A stretch of DNA of 5,260 bases, taken from contig JAICQW010000133.1 in NCBI GenBank assembly GCA_025937665.1, positions 1 to 5,260 on the forward strand, written 5' to 3'. A model generated the notes under the pieces. That model was not told the DNA's origin. It saw only the letters and a list, made by a program, of their open reading frames with translations, and searched no databases. The DNA is from Nitrososphaeraceae archaeon (lineage in GTDB: Archaea > Thermoproteota > Nitrososphaeria > Nitrososphaerales > Nitrososphaeraceae). This document shows, piece after piece, positions 1 through 4,464 of the stretch. How positions within the stretch are numbered: the stretch's first letter is position 1; each line of letters opens with the position of its first letter. Position numbers and translations under genes: made by a program.

Positions 1-2
1 AG

Positions 3-28
3 ATCAATATTAGAAAACAAATATTGAT
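3..28. repeat. Inverted repeat, possible hairpin
   Basis: Perfect 9-bp arms ATCAATATT (3-11) and AATATTGAT (20-28) flank an 8-nt loop. A further G/T wobble pair can form outside them. The repeat lies about 45 nt beyond the stop of the small minus-strand gene at 73-240, so it could act as a transcript end or stabiliser. It is AT-only except for one C/G pair, so chance is possible in DNA this AT-rich. Confidence 0.3.
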
Positions 29-72
29 TTAGTTTGTATAATACACGATACGAAAATAATCAATAGATATCA

Positions 73-240
73 TTAGATATTTTTTGAAAATTTTCTGGCA
101 ATTTTTTTTCGTTGATCCTCATGCTCTTGCATTGCGGTATGCTCCTCAGGAATATCTAGTGGTTCTTCTCCAAATTGCCCACTCGTAGCATCATTTAACG
201 CCTGATCACGTTTGAATGGTTTCTTTTTTTCAGTGCTCAA
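73..240 (-). CDS. Small highly charged hypothetical protein (55 aa)
   Basis: I do not recognise a family. The frame runs from a TTG at 240 to a TAA at 73-75. It encodes a hydrophilic peptide beginning MSTEKKKPFKRDQ, with an acidic middle (GEEPLDIPEEH) and a basic end (RKKIARKFSKNI). It has no cysteines, no membrane segment and only scattered hydrophobics, so a disordered cytosolic or nucleic-acid/protein-binding role is possible but not shown. An in-frame stop lies 3 codons upstream of the TTG, so this is the only standard start; an internal ATG at residue 37 would leave almost nothing. The gene follows the methyltransferase stop (292) by 51 nt on the same strand, so co-transcription is plausible. 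An AT-rich stretch, TATAATTAA on the minus strand at about -12 to -18, is rather close for its own promoter. The protein-like composition supports coding, but there is no homology evidence. Confidence 0.5.
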   Translation of the reverse strand: MSTEKKKPFKRDQALNDATSGQFGEEPLDIPEEHTAMQEHEDQRKKIARKFSKNI

Positions 241-291
241 TAATACTAATTAATTATAGGAGGACATTGTATTAATGTATTGTTAAGGCAA

Positions 292-948
292 CTACTGTCC
301 GAGACTAATGCTTACCTCAAGAGCATCTGTAACGTTTTTGGTAAACTCCAAGCTTGTCTCTGTTGTGCGACTAAGATACTTGCCAGAATGCCTAACATAA
401 TCTAAATAATTTTTCATCTCATTCTCAAATAATATTACATTGTCGGCAACTATAACTGCTCTCTTTTCTAGTAGACCATACTCTTCAACAAGCTGAAGGT
501 ATCTTAGATATTCGTTCTTTGCGGCATCTAGGAAGATCATATTAAATTTGGTTTTAAGGTTTGGAATCACCCTGATCGCATCCCCAATAATTACGTGAAT
601 TAAATTGGATAGTCTTGAATTATTAATGTTCTTTCTAGCTATAGTAGCAAGTTTTTCATCCTTTTCCACACTTATAACAATAGGTTCATTGTACTTAGTA
701 TCAGTATCTAAATTCCTGTTTCCATACGAACAACTTGATATAGTATTGGCAATCAAGATTGCCGAATATCCATGCAACGTTCCAATTTCTAGTACCTTCT
801 TTGGTTTGTGTTCCTTTAATACACTTTCTACGATTTTTCCTTTAATAGGGCCTATCGAAGGAAGAGAATCCATTCTTGCCGTTTCTTCAATTTCTGAAAG
901 TACCTTCAGTACAGTATTGTCTTCGTTCTGTTTACTTTGACGTCTCAA
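292..948 (-). CDS. SAM-dependent O-methyltransferase, COMT/CCoAOMT-like (Methyltransf_3 or _24 type)
   Basis: A cytosolic class I methyltransferase that should transfer a methyl group from S-adenosylmethionine to a hydroxyl of a small molecule. The substrate cannot be read from sequence. Visible elements are the family N-terminal stretch with MDSLPSIGPIKG (27-37), SAM-binding motif I VLEIGTLHGYSA (52-63), the acidic end of the second strand (SVEKDE, 93-98), GDA (122-124), and FLDAAKNEY (139-147) with D141 and K144. VADNVI (167-172) gives D169 and N170. These line up with the metal ligands and catalytic lysine of catechol O-methyltransferase, so a divalent-cation-dependent enzyme is expected. 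The length, 218 aa, is normal for the family. The start is a TTG at 948 with a TATA-like box 25-28 nt upstream, fitting a leaderless mRNA; the next ATG (residue 27) would cut into the conserved N-terminal helix. Residues about 71-90 form an unusual polar insertion after motif I. The gene is divergent from the flavoprotein gene at 1100. Confidence 0.88.
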   Translation of the reverse strand: MRRQSKQNEDNTVLKVLSEIEETARMDSLPSIGPIKGKIVESVLKEHKPKKVLEIGTLHGYSAILIANTISSCSYGNRNLDTDTKYNEPIVISVEKDEKLATIARKNINNSRLSNLIHVIIGDAIRVIPNLKTKFNMIFLDAAKNEYLRYLQLVEEYGLLEKRAVIVADNVILFENEMKNYLDYVRHSGKYLSRTTETSLEFTKNVTDALEVSISLGQ

Positions 949-970
949 ATTAAATATTATTTCTTACTTT

Positions 971-978
971 AGTATAAG
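971..978 (-). promoter_or_regulatory. TATA-like box for the O-methyltransferase gene
   Basis: CTTATACT on the minus strand is centred about 26 nt upstream of the TTG at 948. That is the spacing expected for an archaeal promoter whose transcript begins at the start codon. It supports the TTG start over the internal ATG. Confidence 0.5.
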
Positions 979-1070
979 AAAATTTCGACTCGTTTTCTAT
1001 CAACATAACCCGTTCTTTATTTAAAACCTGGACGTTAGAATAGGATCCATTTAATTTACATAGCAAACAG

Positions 1071-1079
1071 TTATTAAAA
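1071..1079 (+). promoter_or_regulatory. TATA-like box for the PPOX-fold enzyme gene
   Basis: TTATTAAAA is centred about 25 nt upstream of the ATG at 1100. This suggests leaderless transcription starting at that ATG rather than at the TTG two codons earlier (1094). There is no Shine-Dalgarno before either start. Confidence 0.5.
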
Positions 1080-1099
1080 ATAATGTTAATATTTTGTCT

Positions 1100-1516
1100 A
1101 TGACTGGACAATCAAATGCGAAATTAACTGACCCTCGTATCAGAGAATTTTTTGAAGGAAAGAATTTTGCCTTTTTATCTTCGTTAATGAAAGACGGCTC
1201 TCCACATGTAACACCTACATGGGTTGATGTTGAAGATGATAACATTCTAATCAATACTGCATTAGGTAGAATAAAACAAACGAATATTTCAAGAGATCCT
1301 AGAATCGCATTATCAATTATTTATCAGGATAATCAATACGAAATGGTTACCGTCAGAGGTAAGGTGACTGAGCAAATTACGGGGGATGTGGCTGAAAAGC
1401 ATATTGATAGACTAGCAAGAAAATATCTTAACTTGGACAAATATCCAAGAAGGTCAAAAAACGAACAAAGAGTCATATTAAAGATAAAACCAGAAAAAAT
1501 ATTTCATATGAAATAG
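1100..1516 (+). CDS. PPOX-class (split-barrel) probable F420-dependent oxidoreductase
   Basis: A member of the pyridoxamine-5'-phosphate-oxidase-like flavin/deazaflavin-binding split-barrel family, closest in pattern to the Rv1155-type subgroup annotated as F420-dependent. It is expected to be a small cytosolic dimer that reduces an unidentified substrate with F420H2. Family landmarks are FAFLSSLMKDGSPHVTPTWV near the N-terminus (paired strands of the barrel), NTALGRIKQTNISRDPRIALSI (cofactor-contacting basic strand followed by the RDPR helix), VRGKV in the second half, and a C-terminal YPRRS…ILKIKPEKIF segment. The 138-aa length from ATG 1100 is normal. A TTG at 1094 would add two residues, but the promoter spacing favours the ATG. 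The gene is divergent from the methyltransferase. F420 rather than FMN is inferred from family resemblance and the likely archaeal host; the cofactor is not proved by the sequence. Confidence 0.87.
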   Translation: MTGQSNAKLTDPRIREFFEGKNFAFLSSLMKDGSPHVTPTWVDVEDDNILINTALGRIKQTNISRDPRIALSIIYQDNQYEMVTVRGKVTEQITGDVAEKHIDRLARKYLNLDKYPRRSKNEQRVILKIKPEKIFHMK

Positions 1517-1528
1517 TCCTGTTAGCAT

Positions 1529-1547
1529 TAACGTAAATCGTTATTTG
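1529..1547 (+). terminator. Possible hairpin/T-rich terminator after the PPOX-fold gene
   Basis: A 5-bp stem, TAACG (1529-1533) with CGTTA (1539-1543), closes a TAAAT loop and is followed by TTTG. It starts 12 nt beyond the TAG stop. The stem is short, so the call is weak. Confidence 0.3.
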
Positions 1548-1563
1548 TTCCAGACTGAAATCG

Positions 1564-1571
1564 TTATATTC
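1564..1571 (+). promoter_or_regulatory. TATA box for the mini C2H2 protein
   Basis: TTATATTC is centred about 25 nt before the ATG at 1592, fitting a leaderless mRNA. The decamer AAATCGTTAT occurs twice just upstream (1535-1544 and 1558-1567), the second copy overlapping this box. Confidence 0.55.
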
Positions 1572-1591
1572 TATGTTGAATATTTTATATC

Positions 1592-1690
1592 ATGTCTTCA
1601 GACGATCAAGAAAAATGTGCTGTGTGCGGAATGACATTCAATAACCAAGAAGAACTGAAAGAACATATGCTAGAATTACATAGAGAATAA
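1592..1690 (+). CDS. Mini single-C2H2 zinc-finger protein (32 aa)
   Basis: The whole protein is little more than one classical zinc finger. C9-x2-C12 and H25-x4-H30 are separated by 12 residues, with the usual hydrophobic core position F16 and leucine L22. This C-x2-C-x12-H-x4-H spacing is textbook C2H2 and should bind one Zn ion. The N-terminus (MSSDDQEK) is acidic and the protein lacks the basic recognition residues of sequence-specific DNA-binding fingers, so protein binding is at least as likely as DNA binding. Small stand-alone C2H2 proteins are known in archaea. The ATG at 1592 has a TATA box 25 nt upstream and no Shine-Dalgarno, as expected for a leaderless gene. After the TAA the same frame remains open for 15 more codons to a TAG (1736-1738), which might be an eroded longer C-terminus. 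The cysteine/histidine pattern makes the call firm despite the small size. Confidence 0.75.
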   Translation: MSSDDQEKCAVCGMTFNNQEELKEHMLELHRE

Positions 1691-1774
1691 TCAGAAAATT
1701 ATTCTCACAAACATGATTTTGCAGAATTAGAAGAATAGGAAAATTTCAATTGATATCGTAATTTAATTTCTAAT

Positions 1775-1993
1775 TTATATTGTAAGTTCGTAGATTGGAG
1801 GCGATATTTTTTCTTCCATGGTGCTGAGGAACTGATCTATACAATCATGACTAATTATGGATGGGATAGATACCCTAAGCTCTGACGGCACTAGATAATT
1901 AATGTGATTAAAAAGCTGACATCTCTTTCCAATCTCCTTTTCCTCTCGGCACATTTTTATCAGATTTATAAATTGTTTATTATTTTTTAGCAA
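1775..1993 (-). CDS. Small hypothetical protein (72 aa)
   Basis: I do not recognise this protein. It starts at a TTG (1993) or possibly the ATG at residue 14 (1954), and ends in TAA. The N-terminal third is basic and helical (LKNNKQFINLIKMCREEKE, then GKRC). The rest looks like a compact mixed fold with hydrophobic spacing (NHINYLVPSELRVSIPSII, then CIDQFL) and ends in ISPPIYELTI. It has two well-separated cysteines and no membrane segment. The frame is open for 12 codons upstream of the TTG but holds no ATG, GTG or TTG. An AT-rich CATAAATC about 22-29 nt upstream of the TTG could be a TATA box. It is convergent with the mini zinc-finger gene. Residue choice looks protein-like rather than like translated intergenic DNA, but with no homology the call stays moderate. 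Confidence 0.5.
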   Translation of the reverse strand: MLKNNKQFINLIKMCREEKEIGKRCQLFNHINYLVPSELRVSIPSIISHDCIDQFLSTMEEKISPPIYELTI

Positions 1994-2116
1994 TACAATA
2001 TTATGATCATACAGATTTATGAGCTTTAATTATCATTATTTTCTAGAATTGTTATATATCAAAAACAGTGGAAATTTTTAGATAATTGTAGACACGAAAA
2101 ATTTTATTTTTCTCTT

Positions 2117-2251
2117 TTAAGCCATACTAGTTAAAGATTCATGTTTTACTCTTCCTAGCAACGCAATGGGTTCAATATAAATAGGAATATCCTGTGGTGA
2201 AAAAATTAGATATTTTATGCTATAACATTTTTCAAGACTGCCACAAGTTAC
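2117..2251 (-). other. Open frame without a start codon, downstream of the stress protein
   Basis: In the 254-bp gap between the stress protein and the small gene at 1775-1993, one minus-strand frame stays open for 44 codons to a TAA at 2117-2119. Its last 25 or so codons read like protein (QDIPIYIEPIALLGRVKHES, then LTSMA). No ATG, GTG or TTG lies in frame before that part; the only TTG is inside it. It may be a gene remnant, a gene with a non-standard start, or chance. The rest of the gap is AT-rich, with a TATA-like TTATATATC at 2051-2059. Confidence 0.22.
2199..2207 (-). terminator. T-run after the universal stress protein gene
   Basis: A run of six T residues on the minus strand (TAATTTTTTC) lies about 40 nt beyond the stop of the stress protein gene. 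A bare T-tract is a usual archaeal termination signal. No hairpin was seen. Confidence 0.35.
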
Positions 2252-2706
2252 CTAACTACCATTACAGGACACGAAGAATGATTGACTACACCTTCTGCCA
2301 CACTTCCCAGTAACAATTTCTTAAATCCAGTTCTACCTCTGGTTCCCAATATAATCAGATCCATTTTTTCTTTATCTGCAAATCCGACTATTTCACCAAC
2401 TATAGATGACACCGAAACAATTATCTTGTCAGTTACAGGAATCTTGGTGTTTGCGAGTTTACTTCTTATTTCATCAAACCATTTTTGCACGTCTTTCTTT
2501 TGAGTGTCCAACACATCCTCTATCGCTTTTGGAGTAGTTACTCCCAATAGATTCGAATAAGCAAACCCCAATTCTGAATACAATACATACAATATTGTTA
2601 ATTCAGCATCATATTTTTTGACGAGACTAACTGCATATTCGGCAGCTTTCATGGAATTTTCTGAACCATCAATTGTGATTAATATTTTTTTAATACTCAA
2701 TGACAA
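2248..2706 (-). CDS. Universal stress protein, UspA family, ATP-binding type
   Basis: A single-domain Usp of 152 aa, the usual length, expected to be a soluble dimer with a Rossmann-like alpha/beta fold that binds ATP. The first strand and nucleotide-contact Asp are in KKILITIDGS (6-15, D13). The second strand ELTILYVLY follows, and near the C-terminus is the ATP signature G-x2-G-x9-G-S (GTRGRTGFKKLLLGS, 121-135). The closing strand is CPVMVVR. The role in the cell (stress or energy signalling) is known only for the family. I chose the TTG at 2706 because a GGAG (2715-2718) lies 8 nt upstream and the protein then starts just before strand 1, as in relatives. The frame continues to an ATG at 2829, adding 41 residues with a hydrophobic patch (FILVLLSYYLNAIFFL). 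That would be an atypical membrane-anchored Usp and is less likely. Confidence 0.9.
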   Translation of the reverse strand: MSLSIKKILITIDGSENSMKAAEYAVSLVKKYDAELTILYVLYSELGFAYSNLLGVTTPKAIEDVLDTQKKDVQKWFDEIRSKLANTKIPVTDKIIVSVSSIVGEIVGFADKEKMDLIILGTRGRTGFKKLLLGSVAEGVVNHSSCPVMVVR

Positions 2707-2713
2707 ACATAAA

Positions 2714-2738
2714 ACTCCTTTAATTGATACTCCTTTAA
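2714..2738 (-). promoter_or_regulatory. Duplicated Shine-Dalgarno-containing decamer before the stress protein
   Basis: TTAAAGGAGT (minus strand) occurs at 2714-2723 and again at 2729-2738, a 15-bp period. The proximal copy puts GGAG 8 nt before the TTG at 2706, an ideal ribosome-binding spacing. This fixes the preferred start in a window where most genes seem leaderless. The second copy may be a duplication or a second binding half-site. Confidence 0.5.
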
Positions 2739-2790
2739 GGAAAAAAATTGCATTAAGGTAATAGGAAAGCAATACCAATATGAAGATTTT

Positions 2791-2798
2791 GTTATAAG
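2791..2798 (-). promoter_or_regulatory. TATA-like box for the stress protein gene
   Basis: CTTATAAC on the minus strand would place transcription start near 2768, giving a leader of about 60 nt that includes both AAAGGAG copies. This agrees with the TTG start at 2706 and would exclude the ATG at 2829. Confidence 0.35.
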
Positions 2799-3003
2799 GC
2801 AGTGACTTCTTGATTCTCATACATTTCATACAACATTCTAATAAAATTAAACTTTGAAAAGATAGTTACCAATTAAATGATGTAAAAATAATATGCATTT
2901 TTACAGAAGTGGACCAAATCTGATTCTTTCTACTGCTATGAAGACTATCAATGACTCAATTATTTTGTTTATTTAGAATCAAACGGAGGTTTATTGGATC
3001 AGA

Positions 3004-3010
3004 CATAAAT
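3004..3010 (+). promoter_or_regulatory. TATA-like box for the four-cysteine mini protein
   Basis: CATAAAT is centred about 26 nt before the ATG at 3033, fitting a leaderless transcript. Confidence 0.45.
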
Positions 3011-3032
3011 GTAATGATGTCGTTTATTTATT

Positions 3033-3164
3033 ATGGACTGCGATTTTTGCAGAAAAGAGTCAGAAAAGTACAAATCATTTTTCTCTCCGTCTGGAGCCGA
3101 TCCACGTGAATATCATATATGCATAAATTGTTTAAAAAGCTGGTTAAATGAAATAAATCAGTGA
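3033..3164 (+). CDS. Mini four-cysteine zinc protein resembling the ClpX zinc-binding domain (43 aa)
   Basis: A tiny protein with two CxxC knuckles: CDFC (C3, C6) and CINC (C30, C33), 23 residues apart, followed by a short helix (LKSWLNEINQ). It should bind one zinc in a treble-clef/ribbon fold. The arrangement C-x2-C-R/G-K…S/G-P…Y-x-I-C-x2-C-hydrophobic resembles the N-terminal zinc-binding domain of ClpX, which in bacteria mediates dimerisation and substrate or adaptor binding. Archaea of this kind generally lack ClpX, so here it would be a stand-alone version whose partner is unknown. An adaptor or protein-protein role is inference only. The start ATG directly precedes the first knuckle and has a TATA-like box about 26 nt upstream. 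The gene is convergent with the membrane protein at 3224-3607, with 59 nt between stops and a hairpin in the gap. The metal-site pattern makes coding likely; other four-cysteine zinc ribbons remain possible. Confidence 0.68.
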   Translation: MDCDFCRKESEKYKSFFSPSGADPREYHICINCLKSWLNEINQ

Positions 3165-3182
3165 AATCGCAAATAGCGATTT
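3164..3182. terminator. Bidirectional hairpin between convergent genes
   Basis: Perfect 7-bp arms AAATCGC (3164-3170) and GCGATTT (3176-3182) close a 5-nt AAATA loop. The hairpin begins on the last base of the TGA stop of the mini zinc protein and lies 42 nt beyond the stop of the minus-strand membrane protein. With flanking A/T runs on each side, it could end transcription from both directions. Confidence 0.5.
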
Positions 3183-3223
3183 ATCCATATCAAAATTGGA
3201 TTTATTCTATATAAATTGAGAAT

Positions 3224-3607
3224 CTAATGAAGGGAATAATTCAATAATCTGTTACGGCCAACAATTCTGAACTTGTACTGCTGACCATACAAATTAGTAT
3301 AGAATTGAGCGTAGCTCTTCGCTGCAGTAAATGTCGTAAAATTGATTCTTAATCCATCAACGGCTGCCTCATTACCATATACATCTTCGATTTCAATGAC
3401 ATAATATTTTGGTAGTTTCTTCAGCTGCTTCATGGTCATGTAAATTATTATCAGGAAAAATGCTACTACAGTGAGAACCATAAGAACGTGTTCAAAACCT
3501 TTTACAAATTCTAAAACATTATTTATGACATACTCTTCGATCCATTTTGAGACCAATAATAATAACTTAATAACTATTGTACCAACAAACTCAATCACTT
3601 CATCCAC
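3224..3607 (-). CDS. Single-pass membrane protein of unknown function (about 125 aa)
   Basis: No family is recognised. From the GTG at 3607 the 127-residue protein has an amphipathic N-terminal stretch (IVIKLLLLV at 11-19, then an acidic/aromatic KWIEEYV). One clear membrane helix (41-58, VLMVLTVVAFFLIIIYMT) is followed by a positive patch KQLKKLPK, suggesting the C-terminal half faces the cytoplasm. That half (YYVIEIEDVYGNE…, residues 68-118) looks like a small beta-rich domain with one helix (FTAAKSYAQFYTNLYG). Two starts compete. GTG 3607 is about 26 nt downstream of a TATA-like TTATAT, fitting a leaderless mRNA. GTG 3598 has a GGAGG 8 nt upstream and overlaps an upstream open frame by GTGA, which would signal translational coupling. 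Either way the protein differs by only three residues. The frame and the membrane helix support a real gene. Confidence 0.7.
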   Translation of the reverse strand: MDEVIEFVGTIVIKLLLLVSKWIEEYVINNVLEFVKGFEHVLMVLTVVAFFLIIIYMTMKQLKKLPKYYVIEIEDVYGNEAAVDGLRINFTTFTAAKSYAQFYTNLYGQQYKFRIVGRNRLLNYSLH

Positions 3608-3630
3608 CTCCAGGCAGCATCAATCGTCAT
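3595..3630 (-). other. Possible upstream frame coupled to the membrane protein gene
   Basis: A frame from ATG 3630 encodes MTIDAAWRWMK and ends in TGA at 3595-3597, overlapping GTG 3598 of the membrane protein as GTGA. The same frame is open back to 3699 and reads like protein (e.g. ETIDTLLKDLREYHY), but it has no ATG, GTG or TTG before 3630. It may be an 11-residue leader peptide, the end of a small gene with a non-standard start, or chance. Confidence 0.28.
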
Positions 3631-3636
3631 ATAATG
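3629..3636 (-). promoter_or_regulatory. TATA-like box before the membrane protein (GTG 3607)
   Basis: ATTATATG on the minus strand is centred about 26 nt upstream of GTG 3607. It competes with the upstream candidate near 3716-3723 as the promoter of this gene. If it is used, the short upstream frame is not translated. Confidence 0.35.
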
Positions 3637-3719
3637 ATATTCTCTAAGATCCTTTAAAAGAGTATCTATAGTTTCTGAAAAGGGATTTATTGTATTGAAT
3701 CAATGTCTTCTGTTAGTGT

Positions 3720-3735
3720 ATAGTAATTTTACTAT
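3720..3735. repeat. 16-bp palindrome, possible operator
   Basis: ATAGTAA and TTACTAT form perfect 7-bp arms around TT. On the minus strand the palindrome directly abuts a TATA-like ACTATACA (about 3716-3723), at the position where a TFB-recognition element or operator would lie. That promoter would feed the membrane protein gene with a leader of about 90 nt. Confidence 0.35.
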
Positions 3736-3816
3736 TGAATTTCTACTTGGAGTATCAATCTTACAAAATTTAAACAATTTATGGCTTTTATGGCCATATC
3801 ATAATCAAAAATGACT

Positions 3817-3857
3817 TAAAAGAAAAAATTGAGTAGAATGTTGATTTTTAACTCAAT
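3817..3857 (-). terminator. Hairpin plus T-tract terminator after the secreted protein gene
   Basis: On the minus strand ATTGAGT (3851-3857) pairs perfectly with ACTCAAT (3828-3834) across a 16-nt loop. The stem runs straight into TTTTTC and TTTT. It lies 16 nt beyond the TAG of the gene at 3873-4313 and has the shape of an intrinsic terminator, though the loop is long. Confidence 0.5.
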
Positions 3858-3872
3858 ATTATTTCTCTATTT

Positions 3873-4313
3873 CTATTCAGTGCCTTTTAACAGATCTATT
3901 GCTTCTACTAATTTGGCGTCAGTAGCATTAATGTGCATATCCAGCTCTGATTGATCAGCTTTGTCTTGGATCAAATCACGCAAGTCCTCTCGCATCATAT
4001 GTTCAAGATCCTCCATGAAACTATGAGATCCTTTTTCTTCAAGTTCAGCTTCTACATGTTCGAAATTGTCCAGATAAGCCGTATTTGCTAGTTCTTCGGC
4101 TCCTGTAAAGTTGCCGTCCTTATATTCAATTGATGTTTGATTGAGAAGATTTCTGGCATTTTCTAAGTAGTTGACAAATTTGTTTGATTCTTCATCGCCC
4201 TGAGCTGTCTCGTTTTCTTGTCCAAATGTATACCTTGGATCGGAAAACGATGCTGGCACCAAAATAGCAGCCATTAGTATGGTCCATCGTAGATTGATAT
4301 TGATTTTTTTCAT
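3873..4313 (-). CDS. Secreted helical protein resembling the extracytoplasmic domain of FTR1-type iron permeases
   Basis: A 146-aa exported protein. Residues 1-24 form a signal peptide or membrane anchor (basic KKININLR, hydrophobic WTILMAAILVPASFS, then polar). The mature part is acidic and almost all helix: NYLENARNLLNQTSIEYKDG (48-67), GAEELANTAYLDNFEHVEAE (71-90), then DLEHMMREDLRDLI (102-115) and a last helix ending in LLKGTE. The pattern 'A..LA..AYLD.FE..E..L' followed by 'LE…LR.LI' is what I know from the periplasmic helical region attached to many bacterial FTR1/EfeU-type iron permeases. Here it stands alone, so a metal-binding or sensory role at the cell surface is inference. Four N-x-T sequons (N34, N58, N68, N129) all lie after the signal, fitting an N-glycosylated archaeal surface protein. 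The ATG start has a TATA box and a GGGGG upstream, and the gene is divergent from the membrane protein at 4465. Confidence 0.72.
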   Translation of the reverse strand: MKKININLRWTILMAAILVPASFSDPRYTFGQENETAQGDEESNKFVNYLENARNLLNQTSIEYKDGNFTGAEELANTAYLDNFEHVEAELEEKGSHSFMEDLEHMMREDLRDLIQDKADQSELDMHINATDAKLVEAIDLLKGTE

Positions 4314-4344
4314 TTGTTAGGTCCCCCTAATTACATTTTGAGAG

Positions 4345-4354
4345 CTATTTAAAC
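4345..4354 (-). promoter_or_regulatory. TATA box for the secreted protein gene
   Basis: GTTTAAATAG (minus strand) predicts transcription start near 4325, giving a leader of about 12 nt before the ATG at 4313. That leader includes a G-rich AGGGGG, a possible but poor Shine-Dalgarno. Confidence 0.5.
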
Positions 4355-4425
4355 AATCTTGAGAAAATCGTACTACAACTGAACAATTAACTCAATAAGA
4401 TATTTGACTTCGAGAATTCTAATAC

Positions 4426-4434
4426 TTTTTATTT
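4426..4434 (+). promoter_or_regulatory. TATA-like box for the CxxC membrane protein gene
   Basis: TTTTTATTT predicts transcription start near 4456 and a leader of roughly 9 nt before the TTG at 4465. It is divergent from the promoter at 4345-4354 within the shared 151-bp gap. Confidence 0.35.
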
Positions 4435-4464
4435 CTCAACCGGAAAAAAAGGTATTAAGAAAAA

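Larger units (their letters stand above)
2707..3032. other. Intergenic region between the stress protein and the ClpX-like mini zinc protein
   Basis: This 326-bp AT-rich stretch holds the putative leader and promoter of the stress protein on the left and the TATA box of the mini zinc protein at 3004-3010 on the right. If the stress protein really starts at 2829, the part to 2829 is coding. A 27-codon plus frame (2893-2976, MHFYRSGPNLILS…) has no well-spaced TATA box or Shine-Dalgarno and no recognisable motif. An isolated GGAGG (2986-2990) precedes no usable frame. Nothing else was seen. Confidence 0.5.

Noticed and set aside
257..285. Strong AGGAGG on the plus strand before ATG 274
   Set aside because: The frame after it is only three codons (MYC stop), so the Shine-Dalgarno-like sequence is fortuitous.
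605..940. 111-codon plus-strand frame opposite the methyltransferase
   Set aside because: It is the antisense shadow of a gene with clear family motifs; its own translation shows no motif.
1051..1254. 67-codon minus-strand frame over the PPOX-fold gene
   Set aside because: Antisense shadow of the recognised plus-strand gene.
2282..2503. 73-codon plus-strand frame over the stress protein
   Set aside because: Antisense shadow; the minus strand carries the ATP-binding motif of the Usp family.
2893..2976. 27-codon plus-strand frame MHFYRSGPNLILS…
   Set aside because: No well-placed TATA box or Shine-Dalgarno and no recognisable motif.
3017..3112. Overlapping plus frame MSFIYYGLRFLQKR…
   Set aside because: Out of frame with the four-cysteine protein, which has a clear zinc-binding pattern; a shadow.
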